A DNA stretch of 64,000 nt, taken from NCBI GenBank assembly GCA_032690845.1, contig CM064426.1, positions 48,155,417 to 48,219,416 of the forward strand, given 5' to 3'. This DNA is from Eleusine coracana subsp. coracana. Taxonomy: Eukaryota; Streptophyta; Magnoliopsida; Poales; Poaceae. Under the pieces are notes generated by a model that made no database searches, was not told where the DNA came from, and saw only the letters and a program-made list of their open reading frames with translations. Positions within the stretch are counted from its first letter, which is position 1, and every line of letters starts with the position of its first letter. Of the stretch, positions 22,600-33,694 are shown one piece after another. The position numbers and the translations under genes are program-made.

Positions 22600-23560
22600 G
22601 GAGTGTTCTCATATTTAATGGGGAGGACTACGGGTATTGGAAGGCTCGCATGCGAATATGAACCTGCTTGAGCCTGATTTCATTAAGAACAATGCTAAGG
22701 CCAAGAATGCTCTGTTTGCATGCATATTTAAGGATGTCTTTGCTAGGTTGGATGCAAGTTCTACAACACATGGTATCTGGACTGAGATTCAGAGTCTCCA
22801 TGAGGGTGCCAGTGATGTGAAAGAGGAAACATACTATGTGCTGAAGAACCAATATGATAACTTCACTAGATTACCACGTGAGAGAGCTAACATTGTTTAT
22901 TCTCGCTTTCATGTACTAGTGGAGGAGATCAATGCTCTTGGGGATGACTTCAAGCTAAAGCCTATTGAGGTGATATGAAGATTCTTGAGGCTATTCAAAG
23001 ACCCTAAGTATGAGTCCATCATCACCTTCACCTTGCAAGGTGACCTCAATACCAAGACCATGAAGAATGTACTTGGCAAGATCACAACCTTTGAGAGCTA
23101 CCAGCTAGGTTTGGATGATCCACATCCATCCAACCTTGCTCTTCAAGGCAAGAAGCAAGAGTGTGTCAAGAGCAAGAAGAGCAACAAGAGCAAGAAGAAG
23201 GCAGAGGTTAACGAAGATGATGATGATGAAGACCACTTTACGGAGGACTTAGCTCTTCTCATGAAGAAGATGAAGACCTTCAAGAACAAGTTTGCCTCCA
23301 AGTCCAGGGGAAAGTGTTTCAACTGTGGGTCCAAGAACCATTTTGTTCGAGAATGCCCAAGCCAAAGAAAGAAGCTTTTAAGTCTCATGACTCAAAGTGA
23401 TGATGATGACGAAGAAGAAGACACCAAAGCCAAGCAAAAGAAGAAGAAGTACTTCAACAAGGACAAAGGCAAAGGCAAAGCTCAAGACCACAAGAAGAAG
23501 TTCTCACGCAAGTCCCTGGTTGGAGAGTGGACAAGTGACAACTTGAAAGGACCGAGTGAC
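22600..23560 (+). pseudogene. Copia (SIRE-like) gag, first part
   Basis: Structural capsid-like protein of a Ty1/copia element. The start is frame-broken (a GEDYGYWKARM-like segment near 22618-22655). 22637-22978 gives the core helix region (THGIWTEIQSLHEGASDVKEE, LKNQYDNF), stopped by TGA at 22976-22978. 22985-23563 continues with a lysine/aspartate-rich stretch and a CCHC zinc knuckle CFNCGSKNHFVREC, followed by a basic tail. The frame is cut at 23560 by a solo LTR and resumes at 25739. Upstream it abuts the TRIM, so no 5' LTR or PBS is left here. Confidence 0.8.
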
Positions 23561-25732
23561 TGAGAGGGGCGGGGGGTGAATCGGGAACTCACTATATGTA
23601 CCAAATTTACCAATTCCTAAAACCGACCACTCAAACAACTCCTACACAATTCTAGTGATGATCACACTAGCAAGATAATGGACCCATACAAGGAACAACC
23701 ACCATATCATATCAGTGGATCACACAAGGCAATACATCTCCTATGCAAGCTAGTGATAAAGATACGCGGAAGCAAACAACAAGCTAGCAAAGGAACCTAC
23801 TTATGCAATGCTACAAGATAAGGAACTAGAGCACACAAGCATGAGTAGCACAATACATACTAGGGCGATCAATCAAGCCAAAGCAGCTCCTATTCATGCT
23901 AGTGATCAAGTATGAAGGCTAAGCACTACTAGCAAGTAAAGAAGCCTATTCATGCAAGTCTACAAGATAATCAACTAGACAAGGTAAGCACACAAGCATG
24001 AATAGCACGGTATATAAATGCAGAAAGTAAAGCATTATAGTAAGGAGTAGAGTAAGAGATGGCTCATGATTTTTTTTCCTGAGGTATCGGAAGGATGGCG
24101 CCTTCCCCTACTCCTCGTTGGACCACTCCTGCCGGAGTCCTGGTCCCTCCCACCACAACCATGGAGTTCTCACCCACGAGACCACAATCACTCCTGTAGT
24201 GAAGACATGGTGCACGTCACCGCTGCCACCAAGGCACAAACTCGCCTCCCTCGAGAACTTGCCGGACTCCCGGAGCTGACACGGGCGCTCATTATTGATG
24301 CCCTTTTCACCGGCTGGCTCAAACCGTGTACAAACGTGTTATGGCCTTCACAATTGATCATGATAGGCTTGATCACTGACACCTAACCAGTCTAGGTCTC
24401 ACCATAGACCAAGAGTAACAACCTAGATCACACCCTCAAGGACACCCTAGCCTTAGATATGCATCAATACTCATGTTACTCTCCCTAGCACTCTCAAGAT
24501 ATCCAATATCCTCTCCTAGTGCTCCTCTCTTGGCCCTTTGGCTCCCAATAGATGCTCCTACCAATCCCAATTGCCAAAGGCAGTCTCCAAGACCACAACA
24601 ACATGTTTATATAGGCTTTCAACCTCAAACTAGCCGTCACTATCTAGACTGGACAGTCTGGTCTCCACCGGACGACTCCCCTAGAGCCGTTGGTCTCTGT
24701 CCGCTGTATCCTCCATACTGACCGGATAGTCCAATCTACAGACCAGACTGTCCTGTCTTCATAATTCTGGGTCCCAACAGAAACTTCTTCTCTATGTTCT
24801 GTCGCCTCCTCTGATGACCGTATAATCCGGTCTATAGACCGTACAGTCCGGTCTTCATTGTTGAAACTCCAAACAGAACCATTGCAACCACTTCCTTGTC
24901 TGTTCCAGAGTTGTCTCTACTGATCGTACAGTCTGGTCCACTGACCGTATAGTTTAGTCTCTACAACTCTGCGCCAACAGATTTCCTCGCGACCAACTTC
25001 TCCTCTATTCTAGATTTCCTCCTGATGATCGGACCGTCCGGTCTGTACCACCTCTTTGTTCGGTCCATTTCTCTCTCCAGTCCAAAAACATTTCGTGCGG
25101 TGCTTCCTCGCTACCCAAGTCCCACTTCTACTAACCGGACCTTCCGGTCACTAGAACTTTCTAGACTTGACAGTTTCCTCGCTGCTCGCTGTAGGCTCCG
25201 GACAAAACTACTTAGTGACCATATAGTTCGGTCACCTCCGACCCCTCTGTTCGGTCACTTTGTCTAGAAGCTAAAACTCTCCGTCCTCGCTTGACTTCAT
25301 TTCCCAGCTTCTCAGAACAGTTCCTTGGCTTCTACACTGTCCCCTAGTGCCTGTGATTTCACTGAGCATTCATCATCACCGAATAGACATGACCTAAGAA
25401 AAATGACCTAGACCCCCTTGATAATCCTGTTTTTCCTGTGGATTCAAAGCCCTAACAACTACACAAGTGTTCCCAACACTCGCTCCATAGCTTGTCCTCA
25501 GCTTTGATCCATCTCCATCAACCCTTGGACTCCATCAAGCTCACAAGCCTCCATGCTTACGGTCATTGTCATCAATCGCCAAGGCAACCATCAATGATCA
25601 TCATAAGATAGATAAGGTTTCCTACACACACAACACTCGTCTAGAAATTAGTCACATTTCATGTTTGTCATTGATCACCAAAGCAATCATACATTAGGGT
25701 AACCTCAATGGTCATGAACCTTACACAACTCA
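23561..25732 (-). mobile_element. Solo copia LTR inserted in copia gag, with 6-bp TSD
   Basis: 2172 bp bounded by TGAGAGGGGC and ACACAACTCA, with AGTGAC on both sides (23555-23560, 25733-25738). On the minus strand it starts TGAGTTGTGTAAGG and ends with CACCCCCCGCCCCTCTCA, the C-rich 'ttcaccccc' end typical of SIRE/Opie-type copia LTRs. No PBS, PPT or coding domain lies inside, so it is a solo LTR or an element that never had an interior. The gag frame around it is continuous once it is ignored. Frames at 24066-24386 and 24473-24721 are not conserved as proteins in the relative at 5038-5968. Confidence 0.8.
24640..25265 (+). repeat. Cluster of short GACCGGAC-n-GTCCGGTC palindromes
   Basis: About ten imperfect 16-18-bp palindromes of the type GACCGTACAGTCCGGTC, GATCGGACCGTCCGGTC and AACCGGACCTTCCGGTC, spaced 20-90 bp apart, in the 3'-proximal half of the LTR as read on the minus strand. 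Related palindromes are at 5690-5910. Confidence 0.7.
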
Positions 25733-25985
25733 AGTGACACATCCTCTTCCTCAAGCGATGATGAAGAAGTGGCCGTCCTAGCCATGATCAAGACCACACT
25801 TCCACGAGCTCTTCCTCCACCTCCCACGTGCCTCATGGCCATGAGCCAACTTGGGGGAGAGTGAGAATGAGAGCAGCGAGGACAGTGATGATGAAGAGCT
25901 CACATGTGCCGAGCTTTGGAGTATGCTTAAGCAAGCCCGTGACAACACCATCAAGAAATCCAAAATGTTGGATGTGGTAAGAAAT
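25733..25985 (+). pseudogene. Copia (SIRE-like) gag, continuation after the solo LTR
   Basis: Encodes SSSSSDDEEVAVLAMIKTT, then after frame breaks DDEELTCAELWSMLKQ and KKSKMLDVV, matching the acidic, serine-rich and coiled-coil region that follows the zinc knuckle in SIRE-like gags. It is cut at about 25985, where minus-strand Athila-like LTR sequence begins ('tctgccctctatggtgcctagg'). Confidence 0.7.
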
Positions 25986-26500
25986 CTGCCCTCTATGGTG
26001 CCTAGGTGAATAGAGTGGCAGGTGTGAGTGGATGATCAAAAGATAGACTGATTTGTCTGGCTCTCATTCACTTGTTTTTTGGCATGTAGGGCTCTAGGTG
26101 AAAAATTTTCACATGTGAAGAGGTGGCCACTCCTGATCCACTCATGGCCATCATCCATGCTATAAAAGTGCCAAGAATCTAAAAAAAAGTTGTGCCGGGC
26201 GGCAGAAATGACCCAGCCGGGTGGTCGTTTTTCATGAAAATGACCTCCCGGGTGCTGAAATTTGACTCATTTTTTTCAGGCTCGGTTAAAGCCCTGAATT
26301 AGCAACCGGATGGTCGTTTTGACACGAAAATGACCTCCCGGCCAGGAAACTTGGCCGAATCATCAAAAAAAAAATTCAAAATTTTAAATTCTTTTCTTTT
26401 ATAGCCTAATTTAATGGTTAAAGGTGAAAATAAGAACGACCTAATTTAGTGGTATGTATGAGGGAATGGGGGATAAATATCGGTTACCTTCCGACGAGGG
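25986..26500 (-). mobile_element. Athila-like LTR fragment with two hairpin repeats
   Basis: Its reverse complement is collinear with 57740-58480: the 'taccactaaattaggt' block, hairpin repeats at 26215-26250 and 26305-26345 (GGTGGTCGTTTTTCATGAAA with its arm AATGACCTCCCGG), and 'cctagagccctacatgcc'. It is truncated on the left, inside the LTR, where copia gag takes over. Confidence 0.7.
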
Positions 26501-28196
26501 TCCAGAATTTTTTTTTCGTCTTGGACAAGACGTCCTCCATGCTTAATTTTGCACGATGCCTACCATGGATGGAGAATTTTCCACGGTCGGTGCAACTTCT
26601 TTCTTCCGCCATACTTGTTTGATTTTCTTTGGCTTGACGGTGACCTTTTTCTCCATTTCTTGTGACTCGTTCTTCTTCTCGAGCGGCGGTGGTGTGTTCT
26701 GAACGTTTACCACTGGTGCACCCAATTTTGATGGAATTGGATACACCTCAATTTTCTGCACCATGTTTGGATTTTTGCCATAAAAGATGCATACCTGATT
26801 GCAGTGTTCCATTTGGGGCTTGAAGGTGAACTTTTCATCGTGCCCATTAATGTTAAGGTGGGTTTCTCCAGCCCCGACATCAATGTTGGCATTTGCGGTG
26901 CTAAGGAATGCCTTCCTTGTATAAGAGGTGTCTTTGCATTGGCCTCCATGTCTAGCCCACAGGGTAGCGAACTGATTGGTCGGTGAGCTGCAAGCACATT
27001 GTCGTAGGGGACAATGAATTGACATCAAGTTTGTCATACACTACCTTTGGCATGACGCTTATGCTTGTCCCCAAATCACAAAGGGCGTTGTTGAATTGCT
27101 GCATCCCGATGGAACATGGGATGGTTGGGCATCCCGGATCTCGCTTCTTTTTCCAGGGAAGGAGGTCAAGATAGTGGCGCTGCACTCTTTTGTTAATTTG
27201 ACAACCTCTGTGGACGGCATTGGGCGTTAGTTGTTGAGGATGTCCTTTAGGTACTTGGAGTTTGTAGGAACCTGCATAGCATCAAGTAGTGGTATGTTGA
27301 CATATAATTTCTTTATTCCCTCCACAAACTTCCTGAATTGTTCGTCCATTGTTGGCTTCCTCTGGCGAGAGGGAAATGGCAACACCGGGGTATCATAGAA
27401 CTCATGTTCAATTTCTTCCTCCCCTTCAATTTCTTTGGGGCTTCTTGAGGGGCGCCTTTGTCTCCTCATCTTTAATTTCTTCCTCCCCTTCTGACTCTTA
27501 ATCGGTTTCCCTAGTCTTTCCTACAGTGTTAGGATTTGGCGGATCCTGTGTAGATTTTCCACCTCTAGTTGTGACCGCATTAACATTTTCTTTGGGGCTA
27601 GCTTCCGACTGACCGGGGAGCTTGCCTGTGTTAGGCTTCACAATAGAGGCGGCCAGCTGAGCAATTTGTGTTTTTTGCATTTTATTATGACTAAGCTGGT
27701 TTTGCAGAGAGGTATTCAAGGTTTCCATACGAGAATCTATGCTTTCTAGGACTTTATCGGTAGCAATAAATTTCCTACTAATACTTTCATTGATTTTATA
27801 TTGCCCTAGAACAAGATCACGGAAGAAAGGTTCATTACGAGTAAACTTTCTAGAGTTACCCATGTTCTTGTCAAAGGAGAGGTTTGGCTTGGACTCCCAT
27901 CCGAAGTTGTTCGTACGGGGCCTAAACCCATTGTTGTTGTTGTTGTTGTTGTTGAGGTAGTTCACTTCTTCTTCTTGAGTCTCTGGGCAGTGGCTTCCCA
28001 TGTGTCCAACATACCCACAAACTTCGCAAGTCATGTTAGAGTCTAAGGATTGGGACGTCTGAGGCGAATCCATTTTCTTCAAAAGTTGATCCGTCTTGAT
28101 TGCTAGCATGTCAATACCATCAACTTGGTGGACTCCCCTCATCTTGGGTTGCTGCTGATTTTGCCTCTCATCATAGCCCTTGTAGTTGACGACCAT
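26501..28196 (-). pseudogene. Athila-like gag C-terminus and protease, no reverse transcriptase
   Basis: From 28196 leftward: KMRGVHQVDGIDMLAIKTD, an intact CCHC knuckle CEVCGYVGHMGSHC, an Asn-rich run, and a long helical stretch (27498-28196). After frame breaks come the linker (27227-27469) and the aspartic protease with catalytic ALCDLGTSISVMPKVVYDKL (26952-27185), then the C-terminal fold (NANIDVGAGETHLNINGHD, 26543-27037). Protease cuts the polyprotein in the particle. It ends KKIKQVWRKKEVAP and runs directly into LTR sequence; RT, RNase H and integrase are absent. The gag N-terminus is missing: sequence switches at 28196-28197 to copia RNase H. Confidence 0.8.
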
Positions 28197-29889
28197 CTTT
28201 TCCGGCTATGACATACTCCGCTTCGGCTGTGGATAGGGCAACACAATTTTGTTTCTTGGAACACCATGACACAAGGGACCTACCCAAGGATTGGCACATC
28301 CCAGAGGTACTCTTCCTATCCACCTTACATCTGACGTAGTCGGCATCGGAATAACCGACTAGCTTGAACTTAGAGCCCTTTGGATACCACAATCCTAGGT
28401 TTGGCGTGTGAACTAAATATCTCAAGTTTCTTTTTATAGCCACTAAGTGACTTTCCTTAGGAGCACTTTGAAATCTTGAACACATGCACACACTAAGCAT
28501 GATATTAGGCCTAGATGCACAAAGATAAAGCAAAGAACCAATCATGGATCGATATACCTTTTGATCCACGAGGCTTATTGTTTACATCTAGCCCCAGATG
28601 TCCATTTGTCTTCATGGGAGTCTTGTTTGGTTTTGCATTCTCCATGTCAAACTTCTTGAATATGTCTTGAGTGTACTTGGTTTGACTTATGAATGTTTCT
28701 TCTGTAAGTTGCTTGACTTGAAAGCCTAGAAAGAACATCAATTCTCCCATCATGGAAATCTCTAATTTCATAGTCATAATCTTGGCAAACTCATCACAAA
28801 AAGATTGATTAGTAGAACCAAATATAATGTCATCGACATATATTTGGCGCACAAAAATATCATTATCAACTTTTCTTGTGAAGAGAGTAGGATCGGTCTT
28901 GCCAATTGTGAAGCCCTTGTTGATCGAGTATCCCTTGAGGTGTTCATAACAGGCTCAAGGAGCTTGCTTGAGGCCGTAGAGAGCCTTGTGGAGCTTGTAC
29001 ACGTGATTTGGTTTGTTTGGATCTTCAAACCCTAGAGGTTGTTATACATACACCTCTTCTTGAATGGGGCCGTTAAGAAATGCACTTTTCACGTCCATTT
29101 GAAAAAGCTTAAAGCCATGGTGAGTAGCATAGGCAAGTAACATATGAATTGACTCAAGCCTAGCTACGGGTGCATAAGTTTCACCAAAGTCCAAACCTTC
29201 AACTTGTGAGTAGCCTTTAGCAACAAGCCTTGCTTTGTTTCTCACCACAACTCCATATTGATCTTGCTTGTGGCGGAAGACTCATTTTGTACCTACAACA
29301 TTTTTCTTAGGTCTTTCCACCAATGACCACACCTTGTTTCTTTCAAAGTTGTTCAACACTTCTTGCATGGCCATCACCCAATCCGAGCCATTTAGGATCT
29401 AGTAGTTACCACCTTTTGGATGTCACCATGAATGATGTCAACGGGGTGATCCTTTTGAATGCTTTGTCGGACTCGTGGATGAATTGGCCTGGATGCATCT
29501 TCTTCTTCTTGATTGTTGCTATTTTGAGTGTCTCTTATTCCACCATCTTGAGCTTGATCTTAGTTGTTGCCTTGACCATGGAAGTCACCATGATCTTGGT
29601 TACTTCCTTGATCTTGATCATCATGCGGCTCTTGTGGAGATGAGTCATCTTGTCATGAAGAAGATGGTTCATCTTGACTTGAGTTTGGGTCTTGTGGTCT
29701 TATCTCACCTATTGCCATGTTCCTTATTGCATCACAAGGAGCTCCATCACCTACATCACATGGATTAACTTGCTCTACTTGACAGCCATTAGATTCATCA
29801 AATTGCACATCCCAAGTTATTTCAACAACTCCGGTGTCTTTATTAAAGACACGATATGCATAGACATTATTTCCATAACCAACGAGGAA
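28197..29889 (-). pseudogene. SIRE-like copia pol, connection region, RT and RNase H
   Basis: Minus-strand pieces in order: FLVGYGNNVYAYRVFNK and its acidic linker (29653-29889), RT start [20 protein letters not shown] with catalytic [10 protein letters not shown] (29042-29248), then YVDDIIFGS and FFLGFQVKQL (28511-28852), and RNase H RSMIGSLLYL...KSTSGMCQSLG...ALSTAEAEYV (28171-28569). Stops and frameshifts separate every piece (a stop follows EEVYV; YEHLKG region out of frame). RT copies the genomic RNA; RNase H removes it. The end of RNase H is lost at 28197 to the Athila-like fragment. The 5' half of this element lies at 34465-37500 beyond a nested insertion. Confidence 0.85.
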
Positions 29890-29894
29890 ACCTT

Positions 29895-30656
29895 TGATGT
29901 AGATATGGCCCGATCTTCCGAGAGGTAAGGGGATAAACTCGAATTTGAGGAATTCGGCGTCGACGACCCAGCTTGAATCAGACACGATCCAACCCCGCAA
30001 CCGTTACACCAAGCACAACTTGATTGTTCCTGCAAGCGAAATCGAGAACACAAGCAAGAGAGGATAAACACGCAATCTGAAATTGCAAATATAGATGAAG
30101 CGAATCACAAGAAAAGGTTCAAGCTCTAAACACAAAAGGACTAATCACCACAGTGGTGTAGAACAAGAACAGGGGCCCTGGATTACTGTAAAAGGACTTG
30201 TCGCCACAGTTACAATAATTCGATCAAGTTTCTCTCTGGAAAACTGAACTAAATAAAACCCGAAACTAAAATACGGTGGCTACTGAGTTTATATAGGAAA
30301 TAAAGACGTCCTAGGGTTGGGGGCGACCAGGGGGGCGCCCACAACATGGGCTTAAGGCCCGACACAATACATGGCCAAGTTGGCCCAAAATAGGTGGCAC
30401 AACACCTTGTCATGGTCACATATTGTGACTCACGACCCTTCTGGATCTAGGACCAGAACCAAAACGACGGTGTCGTCGTCCCCTTTCTAACGCATCAAAG
30501 AACGCCTTGTTTGGACGTCGGATGTGGGAGATATCATCAAAACCGTGAAGGGGTGTCGGCTGAATCCGAGACGAACACGACGACCGAGTTGGTGACGACT
30601 TGTAGCTTGGGGAAGGCCATGATATGCGCGTATCCAGCATGGTGATGTCCTCATCA
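29895..30656 (-). repeat. 3' LTR of the non-autonomous CRM-type element
   Basis: 762 bp, TGATGAGGACATCACC ... TAGATACATCA-type end (TCTACATCA). A TATA box on the minus strand (CTATATAAACTC) lies near 30284-30295. Only the first ~15 bp are shared with the LTRs of CRM copies A and B; the rest differs. Confidence 0.8.
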
Positions 30657-31223
30657 TCCTCCCCTCCTTGAATTGGAGTCGCCCTCGACTCTATCTCATC
30701 ATCAATCTCCTGTAAAAGGTTAGTAGTAGCAGAATGCAAAGTACAAGATACATGATCATCGATAGAAGATATATCACGACAAAGCATAGTATAGCAAGGT
30801 GCATCATAATTATCACAAAGATCAGTAACAGTAGATGTCATAGCAAGAAAAGCACCTCCCTTTAACTGAATAGCCTTATGTTTAACATCAGAAAGTTGTT
30901 TGTTATCATGTTTATTCTTAGTATTTTCAGCAAGCAGTTTAAAATGATTTCTAATATCAGCAGGCAATAACGGACACAAAGTAATATTCCTGTCCTTATG
31001 CACGAATGTATATGTATTAGTTCTACCATGGTGGGCAGCGTCCGTATCATATTCCCATGGACGGCCTAATAAAAGCGAACATGCTTGCATAGGTACAACA
31101 TGAAAATCAGCAGAGTCTTGATAAAACCTACTGAAAAGTGTATGCGTGCTGATCGAGTTACCTGTGTCGTACCACTATTGTTGAACCATTTGATGTGGTA
31201 GGGCTGATGTAGTGCATGCACGG
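30657..31223 (-). pseudogene. CRM-type protease end fused to the integrase C-terminus by deletion
   Basis: MQACSLLLGRPWEYDTDAAH and CRDISSIDDHVS are the protease-RT linker of a CRM-type polyprotein (compare MQACSLLLGRPWEFDND in copy B). After ATTNLLQE, where RT would begin, the frame passes directly to DDEIESRATPIQGGEDDEDI, the last residues before the PPT, and continues into the LTR to about 30416. The whole RT-RNase H-integrase module is gone and the frame is kept across the junction. A frameshift near 31095-31220 separates it from the gag-protease frame. Confidence 0.8.
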
Positions 31224-32594
31224 TCAAGCCAAGTTGTTATAGCTCCCAGTATCAATGATGGTGAGAACACGGTGGTCCGCAACAATGAGGTACATGTAGA
31301 ATAAATTATTGCGTTGTTGTTCTTCCTCTTGTCCCACCCGAGTGGTCAACACACGCTGTACAATGAGGCTCGGAAAGCCCGTGGTGGCAGCAATAGATTC
31401 AATGGCGGTAGTCTCCTGCTCCTCCGTCGAATCTGCAACAAGGTTAGGCATACGAGCAAATTCATCTTCAACATCACTAAAACTTTCATACCCATCAGCG
31501 GTTGCGATGAAAGCACGACGACTAGGGCAATCCTTCATGACATGTCCCATGCCCTTGCAGCGGTGGCAAATTATGGTGGTAGAGGAGCCACTCCTAGTAC
31601 CGGAAGTAGTAACCTTCTTCTGGTGTTGCTGCTGCACACTAGACGATTGCGCTGCAGAAGTAGGCACAAGTGGAAAAGTTGTTGCTGGTGTCTTAGCAAC
31701 ATGACTCTTCAAGTTCTCTACTCCAGTGCGTTGCTGGAGATATTGCTCAGTGTTGGACCTGCAAGATTGTTGTGGATGGCGTCCCTGTACTTCTCGTTCA
31801 GCCTTAAAAGCAATATGATACAATTGGCTGAACCTATTCCACTCTTTATAGTCAACAATATTCTGGATATCACGGTTCAAACCACCAAAAAATCTAGCAC
31901 TAGTTTCAACATAATCTTCATGTATATCACAACGTGCTAAACCAATAAGCAATTCCTGATAATATTCCTCTACTATGTTACAACCTTGTGTTAAAGATTG
32001 TAATTTCAAACGTAAATCACGTTGGTAATAAGGAGGAACAAAACGAGATTTCATGCGTTGTTTCAAAACAAGCCAAGTGGCAGGTATAGCAGCATTAGTA
32101 TTGCAAAGATCATTCCACCAAAAGAGAGCAAAACCTGTAAACTCACTAGTAGCAAGTCTAACTCTATGCTCAACAGGAACTAAATGAGAATTAAATTTCT
32201 GTTCAACAGCAAGTTCCCAGTCTAAGTATGCTTCAGGATCAGCACTACCGGCAAAAGGTGGTATGTTAAATTTGGGCATAACAAAAGTATCAGTATTACC
32301 ACGATTGTTATTACCTCCCATACCCTGTTGATTACGGTGAAGACGTTCTGCATCACGGTCAAAATCATCATCAGCAGCAGCTCGTTGAGGTGGAGGTCGT
32401 CGTTCAACATCCTCAATACGGTGGACAACGGTGTTGATGTGACCCATCAACTCGGCAAACTTCGTTTCTATGAATGTACGCTGGTCCGCAAGAAGCTTCG
32501 TGAGCTTGGCCTTGGAGACGCAATCATTGAAGTCTGTAGGAGACTCCAACTCTCCAGGTGTCCCTTTCCCTTTCTCTGACATGGTTAAAAGCAA
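31224..32594 (-). CDS. CRM-type gag with protease start, 456-aa open frame
   Basis: The longest uninterrupted structural frame in the window. The start is probably the fifth codon (MSEKGKG, at 32582); the nominal first Met is four residues earlier. The order is a coiled-coil-like N-terminus, a retrotransposon gag capsid core (FNIPPFAGSADPEAYLDWEL, ALFWWNDL, SRFVPPYYQRDL; roughly residues 110-270), a Ser/Gln-rich spacer, a CCHC knuckle CHRCKGMGHVMKDC (about 350), and the protease start TIIDTGSYNNLA with the catalytic DTG. It would build the virus-like particle that packages the RNA. The frame ends soon after DTG because of a frameshift, so protease is not complete. Without RT it needs a helper. 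Confidence 0.8.
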   Translation of the reverse strand: MLLTMSEKGKGTPGELESPTDFNDCVSKAKLTKLLADQRTFIETKFAELMGHINTVVHRIEDVERRPPPQRAAADDDFDRDAERLHRNQQGMGGNNNRGNTDTFVMPKFNIPPFAGSADPEAYLDWELAVEQKFNSHLVPVEHRVRLATSEFTGFALFWWNDLCNTNAAIPATWLVLKQRMKSRFVPPYYQRDLRLKLQSLTQGCNIVEEYYQELLIGLARCDIHEDYVETSARFFGGLNRDIQNIVDYKEWNRFSQLYHIAFKAEREVQGRHPQQSCRSNTEQYLQQRTGVENLKSHVAKTPATTFPLVPTSAAQSSSVQQQHQKKVTTSGTRSGSSTTIICHRCKGMGHVMKDCPSRRAFIATADGYESFSDVEDEFARMPNLVADSTEEQETTAIESIAATTGFPSLIVQRVLTTRVGQEEEQQRNNLFYMYLIVADHRVLTIIDTGSYNNLA

Positions 32595-33694
32595 AAGACA
32601 AGACTAAACAAAAAGATTAGCCCTATCAACTAGCAGGCAACAGAGGGTGTAGAAAGTGGAAAACAATATCAGAAGCAATGTATCACAATCTTGCAAGTGT
32701 TCTTACCAAAGCCGAACAGGTCGACACAATCTATAGTTGAGCTTGGGTGTAACAGTTGCAAGGAAGAAACCTGTGCTGCAATATGTATAGCTTGGAAGGC
32801 TAATATGTATGTCAATGGAACACAATTTAATAATAGATAGTAGCACTGAATAAATGTCCAAAGCAGCGTCCTAATTGCTGGCAAAAGAATCATATTCAAA
32901 AACAGTTGTGACATCAAGAACAATGGCAAAGACAGCAAGGATCAAAACAGACTTCACAGACTTTGAATTTTCAGGGGGGGGGGGGGTGCAAATCAAAATC
33001 TTGATTTTTTTGTATGATTTTTCCACTATTTTTCTGTGATAGAGGAACACAAAGGAAAGAACCACAAGAAGTTTCAACTCAAACAGAGAAAAAACAAAGG
33101 GTAGGCAAAATCACAAAGTTTCACCGAAAGCGTTATTTTTTACATCACAATTTTTTTTCTATTTTTTCCCGATTTTTGTTGAATTTTTTGACGCGGGCAC
33201 ACAGGGTGGAGCCAAGTGTGGGTCACCTCAACATTGAGCCAAGAATCTTCTGTAAAACTTTCAGCCCAATCGGAGCAACGAGCGAAAAGTTATGCCTGTT
33301 TTACCGAAGGTATGTCAAGATAGGGTTTGAGGGGTGAGGGGGGGGGAACCGAATTGGGTAGGGTTTTTTTGTTGGCAACAGATTGTGGGTGTGGTGGGTG
33401 GGTGATACGATGGTGAATCCAATGGAAAACACGATGGTGATGGTGGTGTGCAGTGGAGATCAAAACACAAACCGAATCGAAACACAAATTCAAACCAGCA
33501 ACTGAACTCGACTAGGACACAAACTCAACACTACGGACTCTGAAATTAAATTATACAAAGGATAAACAATGTCTGGGATGGTGGGGAAATATTTTTTTGT
33601 AGGCTTTTTCGTGGACAAAAGGTGATGAACACAAACGAATCTAAAGGGATGAACACAATAATACCTCACGGGGAACCTAGAATCTGATACCACT
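32595..33694 (-). other. Untranslated leader of the non-autonomous CRM-type element
   Basis: About 1.1 kb between gag and PBS. It holds homopolymer C runs on this strand (G run at 32972-32986, another at 33339-33347), and the 'cgaaaagttatgcctgttttaccgaagg' block that also occurs, inverted, in the leaders of CRM copies A and B (17395-17420, 44718-44745), supporting common descent. No credible frame. Confidence 0.7.

Noticed and set aside
24066..24386. 106-codon frame that looked like a small gene
   Set aside because: It lies in the solo LTR, and the homologous stretches at 5086-5388 and 6427-6756 do not keep the frame.
27931..27960. TTG/CAA trinucleotide run
   Set aside because: It encodes the Asn-rich part of gag and varies in length between copies; an ordinary microsatellite.
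29323..29768. Plus-strand frames of 97-106 codons
   Set aside because: They are antisense to the copia connection and RT region on the minus strand.
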